From: Acidaminococcaceae bacterium
Lineage (GTDB): Bacteria; Bacillota; Negativicutes; Acidaminococcales; Acidaminococcaceae
Direction of reading: 5' to 3'
Length of the DNA stretch: 24,729 nt
Assembly (NCBI GenBank): GCA_022653215.1
Contig: JALCSJ010000009.1
Span: 1 to 24,729 of the forward strand
The notes under the pieces are model-generated. The model was not told the origin of the DNA. It saw only the letters and a program-made list of their open reading frames with translations, and ran no database searches. The translations under genes were made by a program, and so were the position numbers. Shown here in pieces: positions 15,182-21,777 of this stretch (positions are counted from its first letter, which is position 1; every line of letters starts with the position of its first letter).

Positions 15182-16237
15182 ATGGATATTTTTGGTAAAA
15201 CATTTTTAAATAAATTTATGACCAGCGTAGATATTGGCATAGACTTAGGCACCGCCAATATTCTGGCTTTTTTGCAAGGTAAGGGCATAGTGCTTAAAGA
15301 GCCTTCGGTTGTGGCTACCGACAAGGAAACAGGTAAAGTCATGGCAGTGGGCAGGGCAGCTAAAATCATGCTTGGTAAAACACCGGACAATATTGTGGCC
15401 GCCAGACCTTTGCGAGAGGGAGTTATTGCTGATTATGATGTTACACAGATCATGTTGGAAAATATTATTCAACGCGTAGCCGGTAAAAGTATCTTTTTCA
15501 AGCCACGTGTTATGATCTGTATTCCTTCAGGTGTTACTTCTGTAGAAAAAAGAGCTGTGCTGGAAGCAGCTATGCAGGCCGGCGCAGCTAAAACATATTT
15601 GATTGAACAGCCTATGGCAGCAGCATTGGGCGCAGGCTTAAATATTGGCGAATCTCATGGCTGTATGGTTGTTGATATTGGCGGCGGCACTTCAGATGTA
15701 GCTGTGCTGAGCTTAGGGGGAATAGTTGTTTCTGCTTCCTTGCGCGTGGGTGGAGACAAGTTTAATGATGCTATCATCCGTTTCGTAAAAAGAGAACATA
15801 ATGTTCTTTTAGGAGAAGAAGCAGCTGAAGAAATAAAAATAAAGATTGGTTCTGTTAACCGGCATAATCTCCGAAACGGGCAGACGACAGTACATGGCCG
15901 GAATCTTGTGACGGGGCTTCCTACTACAATTAGAATTACTGCCAGGGAAACCTTGTATGCTATGCAGGAACCTTTAAACATGATTTTAGGTTGTATACGA
16001 GGGGTTTTGGAAAAAACACCTCCGGAACTGGCTGCCGATATTATTGAATCCGGTATTGTAATTACAGGCGGAGGGGCTCTTTTGGACGGCATTGCAGAAA
16101 GCATCCAAGATGACACTCGCATTAATACAAAAGTAGCGGAAAATCCTATGGATTGTGTGGCTTTAGGTACGGGTATAGCGTTAGCTCATTTGTCGGTACT
16201 TAAAGATGATGTTGTGATGGAGAGCAGAGCATACTAA
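15182..16237 (+). CDS. rod-shape actin homologue MreB/Mbl
   Basis: A 351-residue bacterial actin that forms membrane-bound filaments and directs lateral wall synthesis. It shows the actin-fold ATP-binding pieces: phosphate-1 DIGIDLGTANIL (17-28), phosphate-2 VVDIGGGTSDVAVLS (about 163-177), and the adenosine loop GIVITGGGALLDGI near 290. The N-terminus has about 16 extra residues with hydrophobic and basic character, suited to membrane contact. Immediate linkage to murA, with eight bases between, follows the Bacillus mbl setting, but mbl and mreB cannot be separated by eye, so no symbol is given. A terminator-like hairpin follows. Confidence 0.93.
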   Translation: MDIFGKTFLNKFMTSVDIGIDLGTANILAFLQGKGIVLKEPSVVATDKETGKVMAVGRAAKIMLGKTPDNIVAARPLREGVIADYDVTQIMLENIIQRVAGKSIFFKPRVMICIPSGVTSVEKRAVLEAAMQAGAAKTYLIEQPMAAALGAGLNIGESHGCMVVDIGGGTSDVAVLSLGGIVVSASLRVGGDKFNDAIIRFVKREHNVLLGEEAAEEIKIKIGSVNRHNLRNGQTTVHGRNLVTGLPTTIRITARETLYAMQEPLNMILGCIRGVLEKTPPELAADIIESGIVITGGGALLDGIAESIQDDTRINTKVAENPMDCVALGTGIALAHLSVLKDDVVMESRAY

Positions 16238-16243
16238 AATTTT

Positions 16244-16276
16244 GGGGCGAAGGGAAACCTAATCGCCCTTTTATAT
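16244..16276 (+). terminator. intrinsic terminator after the mreB-type gene
   Basis: GGGCGA (16245-16250) pairs with TCGCCC (16263-16268), loop 12 bases, followed by TTTTATATTTCTT. It ends the 13435-16237 unit. The next start is close (16290), and I saw no promoter between, so partial read-through may supply the downstream gene. Confidence 0.65.
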
Positions 16277-16289
16277 TTCTTGAAAGGAT

Positions 16290-17729
16290 ATGTCGAAACT
16301 AATGAAGAAGTTTTCAAGTTTTTTTTACCGATTATTTATTCTCTGTCTTTTAATTTTTTTGCCTGTCAGTGAGGCTTTTGCTGCTTTTTTATTTAACCTT
16401 AGGTCAGGAGTTACAGATGAAAGAACACGTATTGTAATCAATATCAGCAGTGTTCCTAAATATTCAGCCGTAATAAGCGGGAATAAATTGATTCTGAATT
16501 TGGACGGACGAGTGAGTAAAACTGCCAGAACTTTAATTAGGGGCAGTCAAGTTCGCAGTGCTACTATTGAACCAATAGAGAAAAGCAAAAGTCGCCTTAC
16601 TATTACTTTTGCGCAAAAAGTACCTAAATACAAAATATTTACTGTTAAAAATCCGGAACGCCTAGTTATTGATTTTCCTAATACAAAAATAGGCGGTTAT
16701 GAGCCAAGCAAAACTAAAAAAGACATAGTTATGCGCTTGGGACAAGGTCTAACTTACACTTCTTCTAAAGTAAACATGGGAGCAGGCAATGTTGACACAT
16801 ATGTCTTGCAGCTTAGTCCGGATGCTCCTTATAGAGTCAGTCCCATTCCGGGCTATGGTAAACAAATACAAAAGGGCGTTCTTAGCCAAATTTCCAGACG
16901 TTCAGGAGCAATAGCACTTGTTAATGCTTCTTATTTCGACAGCGATATTTGGGTTGTGGGCAATTTGGTTATTGATAATAAGTGGCTGGGGGCGGAAGAA
17001 ACTCCCAGAACAGCACTGGTTATAGATAGTGATGACAAAGCATCTATTATCCCAGACCTGGCCTACACAGGAACAGTAGACGGAGCAGGTTATACTGCTT
17101 CCATTACCGGTCTTAACAGGATGAGATTGACCAATGACTTGATTTATTTTAATGACGGCTATGATGATACCACTGATACTAATGAATTTGGCACAGAAGT
17201 GAGAATTCAGAACAATCAGGTGGTAGAAATTTCTCGCAAAGGTAAAATGCCTTTATATAGCGGGAGCGTTGTTTTATCAGGTAATGGCAGTGGAGAGGCT
17301 TTCTTAAATAGGTTGCAAAAGGGTGATAGGGTTATAATTTCACAGGGATTAGGCAGACCGGATGCTGATAAAGCCAAATCAGTAGTGGGAGCAGGCCCTC
17401 TTTTGGTTTACAACGGCAGAGCCACGGTTCATTCAATTAAAGAACAAATTCCTTCAGATATTGCGTATGGCAGGGCACCTAGAACAGGAGTTGGCGTCAG
17501 AAATGACGGCACTTTGCTTGTTGTAGTTGTAGATGGCCGGTCTGATTCCAGTGTAGGCATGACGTTAAATGAATTTGCCGGTTACTTTGTGAGATTAAAA
17601 GCCAATCGTGCCATGAACTTTGATGGAGGAGGCTCCAGCGAAATGGTGGTTAACGGGTCAATTATGAATGAGCCTTCTGATGGGGCTGAGCGTCCTGTGC
17701 GAGTTGCACTGGGAATATTGAAGAAGTAA
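16290..17729 (+). CDS. exported AMIN-domain plus phosphodiester glycosidase (NAGPA) protein
   Basis: A 479-residue protein with an N-terminal signal peptide (hydrophobic stretch about 11-30, ending AFA). Residues about 33-133 look like an AMIN domain, a small beta sandwich that often binds peptidoglycan or envelope polymers (TRIVINISS, RLTITFAQKVP, RLVIDFPNT). Residues about 150-479 form a NAGPA/DUF2233 domain: VNASYFD (211-217), RTGVGVRNDGTLLVVVVDGR, and FDGGGSS (444-450) are its conserved places. Relatives cleave phosphodiester-linked sugars or wall polymers, so a periplasmic envelope-trimming role is likely. Start choice is uncertain: AAGGA is only one base before this ATG, and the ATG at 16302 (codon 5) may be used. 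Confidence 0.85.
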   Translation: MSKLMKKFSSFFYRLFILCLLIFLPVSEAFAAFLFNLRSGVTDERTRIVINISSVPKYSAVISGNKLILNLDGRVSKTARTLIRGSQVRSATIEPIEKSKSRLTITFAQKVPKYKIFTVKNPERLVIDFPNTKIGGYEPSKTKKDIVMRLGQGLTYTSSKVNMGAGNVDTYVLQLSPDAPYRVSPIPGYGKQIQKGVLSQISRRSGAIALVNASYFDSDIWVVGNLVIDNKWLGAEETPRTALVIDSDDKASIIPDLAYTGTVDGAGYTASITGLNRMRLTNDLIYFNDGYDDTTDTNEFGTEVRIQNNQVVEISRKGKMPLYSGSVVLSGNGSGEAFLNRLQKGDRVIISQGLGRPDADKAKSVVGAGPLLVYNGRATVHSIKEQIPSDIAYGRAPRTGVGVRNDGTLLVVVVDGRSDSSVGMTLNEFAGYFVRLKANRAMNFDGGGSSEMVVNGSIMNEPSDGAERPVRVALGILKK

Positions 17730-17754
17730 GAAATTCACAACTGTTTTTGCCCCC

Positions 17755-17783
17755 TTGCTATATAATTTAGTTCGTATTATAAT
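17755..17783 (+). promoter_or_regulatory. sigma-70/A type promoter before the small lipoyl-like gene
   Basis: TTGCTA (17755-17760) and TATAAT (17778-17783) are exactly 17 bases apart; a second TATAAT at 17761 may be decoy or alternative. Just downstream, an imperfect palindrome (CTTAAGCCA with TGGCTAAG, 17788-17809) could be an operator or 5' hairpin. Confidence 0.6.
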
Positions 17784-17841
17784 AAATCTTAAGCCAAATT
17801 ATGGCTAAGATGTCTAAAGTTCCTGAAAGGAGAGAACAGAC

Positions 17842-18147
17842 ATGTTAAGAAAAATTTTAAAGAAAAAAACCATATTAGTTTTAGCTATAGCGTTTGTAGT
17901 AGCTTCTTTAGGTCTTGTTTATGCAGCAGGTAGCAAGGGACAGACCAGCAGCTTAAGCGGACAAGTGGTGTCGGTAGTGTCGACCGGAACCAAGGTCACA
18001 GAAGGTAGTGTTTTGGTAACGGTTAAAACCTTAGCCGGTTCTTCACCTGCAGTTCGCAGCAATTGTAGCGGGACAGTGGTATCTGTTTCCGTTTCTCCCG
18101 GCAGCAATATTTCCGCCGGGCAAGTTGTAGCACAGGTACAGCCATAA
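17842..18147 (+). CDS. small exported lipoyl/biotinyl-fold-like protein
   Basis: A 101-residue protein with a signal peptide or anchor (about 10-29, ending VYAA). The rest resembles a barrel-sandwich hybrid, the fold of biotinyl/lipoyl carriers and of HlyD-type adaptors. Two related half-motifs are visible: SGQVVSVVSTGTKVTEGSVL (about 39-58) and SGTVVSVSVSPGSNISAGQV (about 74-93), each with the G-V-----G--V--G pattern. No lysine stands in the AMKM-like hairpin position, so it is probably not biotinylated or lipoylated. AAAGGAGAG precedes the ATG. A strong terminator follows and its own promoter precedes, so it can be a single-gene unit. Function is unknown; an envelope adaptor piece is one possibility. 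Confidence 0.72.
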   Translation: MLRKILKKKTILVLAIAFVVASLGLVYAAGSKGQTSSLSGQVVSVVSTGTKVTEGSVLVTVKTLAGSSPAVRSNCSGTVVSVSVSPGSNISAGQVVAQVQP

Positions 18148-18160
18148 GCACAAAATATCA

Positions 18161-18191
18161 ACCGGCGTAGCAGTACGCCGGTTTTATCTTT
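18161..18191 (+). terminator. strong intrinsic terminator after the small lipoyl-like gene
   Basis: ACCGGCGTA (18161-18169) pairs perfectly with TACGCCGGT (18174-18182), loop GCAG, then TTTATCTTTT. It lies only 21 bases before the next ATG with no room for a full promoter after it, so the S55 gene may depend on read-through. Confidence 0.85.
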
Positions 18192-18211
18192 TCATTGAGA
18201 AAGGGACAGTT

Positions 18212-19960
18212 ATGAAATTAAGAAAAAGTTTTTTGCTTACTCTTTGTTTCTTGCTTATAACAACCATTGCCTGGGCAGCAACTCCTACTATTGCAGTGGA
18301 AGAACTTCAACCCGGTATGCGGGGTTATGGAAAAACGGTCATAAAGGGAGCAGATATTGAAACCTTTGATGTGGAAGTTTTGGGAGTAACAGGTTCTGAA
18401 ACAGGCGGTTATAGTATTTTGATCAAAGCTTCGGGTCCTTTATTGGAAAAAAGCGGCGGGATAGCGCAGGGCATGAGCGGTTCTCCTGTTTATATTGATG
18501 GCAGATTGGCAGGAGCCGTGGCCTATGGCCGGGCTTTTTCCGATCCTAATTATTGCTTTTTAACACCTATTGACGATATGCTGAAACTTTTTGATACCCC
18601 TGATCCCAGACCCAGTGTTTTTCTTCCCAAGAACACGCCCTTAATGGCAGCAGGATTTACAAGGGCAGGATTAGCCTATTTAAACGAAAACCTGAAGGAA
18701 TTTAATTTGACGTCTTATGCAGTTCCCACCGGGTCAGGAGATTTTGCCGATGTTAAGCTGGAACCGGGAAGCTCTGTGGGTGTGGAATTAATAAGAGGGG
18801 ATATAAACCTGGGAGCTATTGGCACAGTAACATGGACAGATGAAAATGGACGGCTTTTAGCTTTTGGACATCCTTTCCTTCAAAGAGGCACAGCAGATTA
18901 TTTCATGACCAATGCCTGGATTTTTGCTTCCATTCCCAATATGCAAAGCGCTTTTAAGGTGGGAGCTTTAGGAAATTCTCTGGGGAGAATCAGCCAGGAC
19001 AGGTCCACCGGTATTGCCGGGGAAATAGGACAGAATGCCAAAGTAATTCCCGTGTTTGTGTCTGTAACAGACAAAGACAGAGGAGAGCATAAAACCTCTA
19101 CTGTACAGCTTGTTACTAATGAAGATCTGGCTCCTGCACTTATAGACAGTGTCAGCTATAATACAATAAGCAAAACTGCTGATCGTCAGGGTGGCGGGAC
19201 TTCCCGTATTACCTTTGATATTACGGCTAGAGGAGGCAAAGAGGGAGAAATTCACCTAAAACGGGAAAATATGTTTTATCATCCCACTGATATAGCAAAA
19301 AACACTGATGCAGAACTCCGCTATGCTTGCAGCATGTTGATGCAGAATAAATTTGACAAGGTGACATTGTTTGACGTAAACGTGGACGTAGAAACTACTT
19401 CTCAGCCGGAAGTAGCAGAAATTCTCAGTGCTGTTTTACCTAAGGAGCCGGTTGTTCAAGGTGGTGTTTTGCCTATTAAAATCACTTTTAAACCTTATCG
19501 TCATCCACAAATCACTAGAATTGTCAACTTCAAGGTCCCTGACAAACAAATTCCCGGCCCCATGAATTTAATCGTTCGCAGTGGTAATTCCACAGGCTGG
19601 TTGCGTATTGCCTTACAAAAGCAAAAACAGGCTGGCAGAACGGTGACAATGGGCGGTGAAAAAAAGCTTGAGTTTAAGGATTTCATTAAGGAATTTAACA
19701 CAGCAGACAGCAATAATGAAATCGTTGTAGATATTATGCCCAGACCGAATAAAGCGGCAGCAAAAGCCGCCGCAGATGCATTAATTGCTGCCCAGAAAAA
19801 AGAAAAAGAAGAAAATGGGGAAGAAGATATTACCAAAACATTAAATAATGTCTTAGGTTTAAGAAGTATTCTCAGCGGCAGCAAATATAAACAAAAATTC
19901 TCTATGGATTTTATAAGTACAGGAGAAATAAATCTAACAGCCAATGTAAAAGCTCGTTAG
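18212..19960 (+). CDS. exported SpoIVB-like (S55 peptidase) domain protein
   Basis: A 582-residue protein with a clear signal peptide (about 6-22, ending AWA). The region about 28-240 resembles the S55/SpoIVB serine peptidase family: LQPGMRGYGKTV, FDVEVLGV, IAQGMSGSPVYIDGRLAGAVAYG with GMSGSP at 87-92 (S91 likely nucleophile), and LLAFGHPFLQRGTADY with H220. Here the Ser motif precedes the His motif, whereas in Bacillus SpoIVB His comes first. The middle (about 240-500) is beta-rich and unassigned. Near 508-545 there is an Ala/Lys/Glu-rich helical stretch. The C-terminus ends in beta-like segments. Proteins of this type occur in non-sporulating bacteria, so it is no evidence of sporulation. 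A role in envelope protein processing or barrel assembly is guesswork from the neighbouring mla/tolC genes. Confidence 0.78.
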   Translation: MKLRKSFLLTLCFLLITTIAWAATPTIAVEELQPGMRGYGKTVIKGADIETFDVEVLGVTGSETGGYSILIKASGPLLEKSGGIAQGMSGSPVYIDGRLAGAVAYGRAFSDPNYCFLTPIDDMLKLFDTPDPRPSVFLPKNTPLMAAGFTRAGLAYLNENLKEFNLTSYAVPTGSGDFADVKLEPGSSVGVELIRGDINLGAIGTVTWTDENGRLLAFGHPFLQRGTADYFMTNAWIFASIPNMQSAFKVGALGNSLGRISQDRSTGIAGEIGQNAKVIPVFVSVTDKDRGEHKTSTVQLVTNEDLAPALIDSVSYNTISKTADRQGGGTSRITFDITARGGKEGEIHLKRENMFYHPTDIAKNTDAELRYACSMLMQNKFDKVTLFDVNVDVETTSQPEVAEILSAVLPKEPVVQGGVLPIKITFKPYRHPQITRIVNFKVPDKQIPGPMNLIVRSGNSTGWLRIALQKQKQAGRTVTMGGEKKLEFKDFIKEFNTADSNNEIVVDIMPRPNKAAAKAAADALIAAQKKEKEENGEEDITKTLNNVLGLRSILSGSKYKQKFSMDFISTGEINLTANVKAR

Positions 19961-19966
19961 AAAGGC

Positions 19967-20095
19967 AAGAGGCTGTAACACAATAAACAAAAGACCGAGA
20001 GAAGCGTGCTTAACAACACCCTTCTTTCAGCCCGTATTATGTTAACAAGGGACTGTAAGCATACTGACCAAAAGTCATTGTGTTGCAGTCCTCTT
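19967..20095. repeat. long imperfect inverted repeat / structured element between S55 and mlaE genes
   Basis: The left arm 19967-19984 (AAGAGGCTGTAACACAAT) matches the right arm 20077-20095 with one change and one inserted base, giving a stem of about 18 pairs. Inside it are further nested pairings: GTGCTTA with TAAGCAT, and CCCTT with AAGGG. A T-rich tail (CTCTTTTGTC) follows. It may be a structured RNA, a large 3' hairpin with terminator function, or a small MITE-like palindromic element. This and the promoter palindrome below explain most of the 262-base gap at 19961-20222; no gene was seen there. Confidence 0.55.
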
Positions 20096-20139
20096 TTGTC
20101 AAAAGTTTTTAATCGTTTACTTGTGAAAAATGTGTAAAG

Positions 20140-20169
20140 TTGAGAAAAATTTCCCCTAAATTTTCTCAA
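20140..20169. promoter_or_regulatory. 30-base palindrome at the mlaE promoter, candidate operator
   Basis: TTGAGAAAA (20140-20148) and TTTTCTCAA (20161-20169) are perfect inverted copies, and the inner TTT/AAA extend them around CCCCT with one unpaired A. A TATAAT box lies seven bases further (20176-20181). The place for a -35 box (about 20153-20158) is inside the palindrome and shows no consensus, as expected for a promoter controlled by a bound protein. Confidence 0.5.
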
Positions 20170-20175
20170 ATGAAG

Positions 20176-20181
20176 TATAAT
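20176..20181 (+). promoter_or_regulatory. -10 box of the putative mlaE-mlaF-mlaD promoter
   Basis: A perfect TATAAT 41 bases before the TTG start of mlaE. No good -35 box is seen at the normal distance because that position falls inside the palindrome. Confidence 0.5.
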
Positions 20182-20222
20182 GATAGACGTATAAGTATGT
20201 GACATAGTTAGGAGTTGTAACC

Positions 20223-21002
20223 TTGTTTAAGTCAATGGTGGAACAATTAGGCGAATTTGTTATAGAGGCTTGCGCCAGTACCGGACGGATTATGCAGTTA
20301 TTCACCGCTACTGTGAAGAGCATTCCTAAGGCTAGCGGTCGGGAAATTATCCGGCAGATGGCTAAGTTAGGTGCGGATTCTTTGCCCATTGTTACCATGA
20401 CTATCATGTGCACAGGTATGGTTCTTGCTGTACAGACTGCTAAGGAATTTGTCAGGTTCGGGGCAGCTAATTCCGTTGGGGGCATTGTTGCTATTGCTAT
20501 GGGACGTGAATTGGCTCCTATTCTTACAGGTGTTGTAGTGGCCGGACGAATTGGGGCAGCTATTGCTGCAGAAATCGGAACCATGAAAGTCACAGAGCAA
20601 ATAGATGCCTTGCGGGTTATGGCTACCAGCCCTATTTCTTATTTGGTGGCTCCCCGTTTTATAGCTATTGCTCTTATGCTGCCGGTTTTAATTGTTTATT
20701 CTAACGTGGTTGGCAGTATTGGCGGTTGGCTGGTGGCTACAAATTATGCAGATATAAGCAGTTATGTTTACATTGAATCAATAAAAACTTTTGCAGAACC
20801 GTGGGACATGATAGGCGGTATGATTAAGGGAATATTCTTTGGGGGAATTATAGCAATTATCGGGTGTCACAAGGGTTTAAATGCTAAACAAGGTGCAGAA
20901 GGTGTAGGTCTTGCTACCACAGCTTCTGTAGTTCTTTCTATAATTTTGATTTTTGCTTCCAATTATTTTCTTTCGGTTATTTTGTTTGTGCAGGGGGGTT
21001 AA
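20223..21002 (+). CDS. mlaE: MlaE-type ABC transporter permease
   Basis: A 259-residue inner-membrane permease of the MlaE/YrbE family, the membrane part of the phospholipid-trafficking MlaEF complex. It has an N-terminal interfacial helix and about five membrane segments. Typical family places are ELAPILTGVVVAGRIGAAIAAEIGTMKVTEQIDALRVM (about 98-136) and the GxxxG-rich IKGIFFGGIIAIIGCHKG. The TTG start is chosen because AGGAG is eight bases upstream; the next ATG (20235) would be too distant. It heads the mlaE-mlaF-mlaD cluster, whose genes touch or overlap. No MlaB or MlaC gene is seen in the window. Confidence 0.93.
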   Translation: MFKSMVEQLGEFVIEACASTGRIMQLFTATVKSIPKASGREIIRQMAKLGADSLPIVTMTIMCTGMVLAVQTAKEFVRFGAANSVGGIVAIAMGRELAPILTGVVVAGRIGAAIAAEIGTMKVTEQIDALRVMATSPISYLVAPRFIAIALMLPVLIVYSNVVGSIGGWLVATNYADISSYVYIESIKTFAEPWDMIGGMIKGIFFGGIIAIIGCHKGLNAKQGAEGVGLATTASVVLSIILIFASNYFLSVILFVQGG

Positions 21003-21009
21003 GGAGCCG

Positions 21010-21777
21010 GTGACACAACCTATTATTCAATTCAAAGACGTGAGCAAGGCTTTTGGACCTAAGGTTATCCTTGATAAAGTAAACTTTACTATAATTCCCG
21101 GTGAAACAGTGGCAGTTATTGGTCCTAGCGGTACAGGTAAAAGCACTGTTCTGAAATTACTCATAGGCCTTTTGGCTCCGGATAGTGGCGACATTATCAT
21201 CAAGGGACATAGTGTGATAGACTATACAGAAGACCAGTGGAATGAATTACGTAAAAGCATGGGCATGGTTTTTCAGTATTCAGCCCTTTTCGATTTTTTA
21301 GATGTTGGGGAAAATGTGGCTTTTGGACTTCGGCAGCATACAAATAAAAGTGAGGCAGAAATTCAAAAAATAGTTTCGGAACTCTTAACTTCTGTAGGTC
21401 TGGATGGGGCAGAAAAATCCTATCCTGCGGAATTATCAGGAGGAATGAAAAAAAGAGTAAGCCTGGCCAGGGCTATTGCTTTAAAACCGGAAATTATTTA
21501 TTACGATGAGCCGACAGCAGGACTTGATCCTATTATGGCAGGCAATATCAGCGAACTGATTTTGCAGACTAAACGTAAATTAGGAGTAACTTCTCTTTTA
21601 GTTACTCATGACATGGCCAGTGCCTTTTTGGCCGCAGACAGAATCTTGCTTTTGGATAAGGGACATTTTGTTTTCCAGGGTACAGTGCAAGAAACCAAAG
21701 ATTCAACAAATCCTTTGGTACAGAGATTTATTCGTGGGGAATTGTACATGGAAAAAAGTAAAGGAGGGGGAAAATGA
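21010..21777 (+). CDS. mlaF: MlaF-type ABC transporter ATPase
   Basis: A 255-residue ATPase that powers the MlaE permease. Walker A is GPSGTGKST (38-46), the signature is LSGGMKKR (142-149), Walker B is YYDEPTAGLD with D166 and E167, and the switch histidine is H200 in THD. I chose the GTG at 21010, with AAGGAG at 21001-21006 only three bases before it and a G-run further up. The frame is open upstream to a TTG at 20953, but that would overlap mlaE and add 19 residues unlike the family. Its stop overlaps the mlaD start (ATGA), showing translational coupling. Confidence 0.93.
   Translation: MTQPIIQFKDVSKAFGPKVILDKVNFTIIPGETVAVIGPSGTGKSTVLKLLIGLLAPDSGDIIIKGHSVIDYTEDQWNELRKSMGMVFQYSALFDFLDVGENVAFGLRQHTNKSEAEIQKIVSELLTSVGLDGAEKSYPAELSGGMKKRVSLARAIALKPEIIYYDEPTAGLDPIMAGNISELILQTKRKLGVTSLLVTHDMASAFLAADRILLLDKGHFVFQGTVQETKDSTNPLVQRFIRGELYMEKSKGGGK

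Noticed and set aside
15655..16122. Long minus-strand open frame (155 codons) opposite the mreB-type gene
   Set aside because: It lies wholly within a well-supported gene, has a low-complexity Ser/Pro/Ile composition and no ribosome binding site that I can see; it is a shadow frame.
17842..18147. Biotin carrier protein of a decarboxylase or carboxylase
   Set aside because: It has a signal peptide and lacks the lysine at the biotinylation turn.
18212..19960. SpoIVB homologue taken as evidence of sporulation
   Set aside because: Motif order and length differ from SpoIVB, and such S55-domain proteins occur in bacteria that do not form spores.
19967..20095. 6S RNA
   Set aside because: The element is shorter than typical 6S RNA, I cannot identify the central bubble, and no promoter was seen in front of it.
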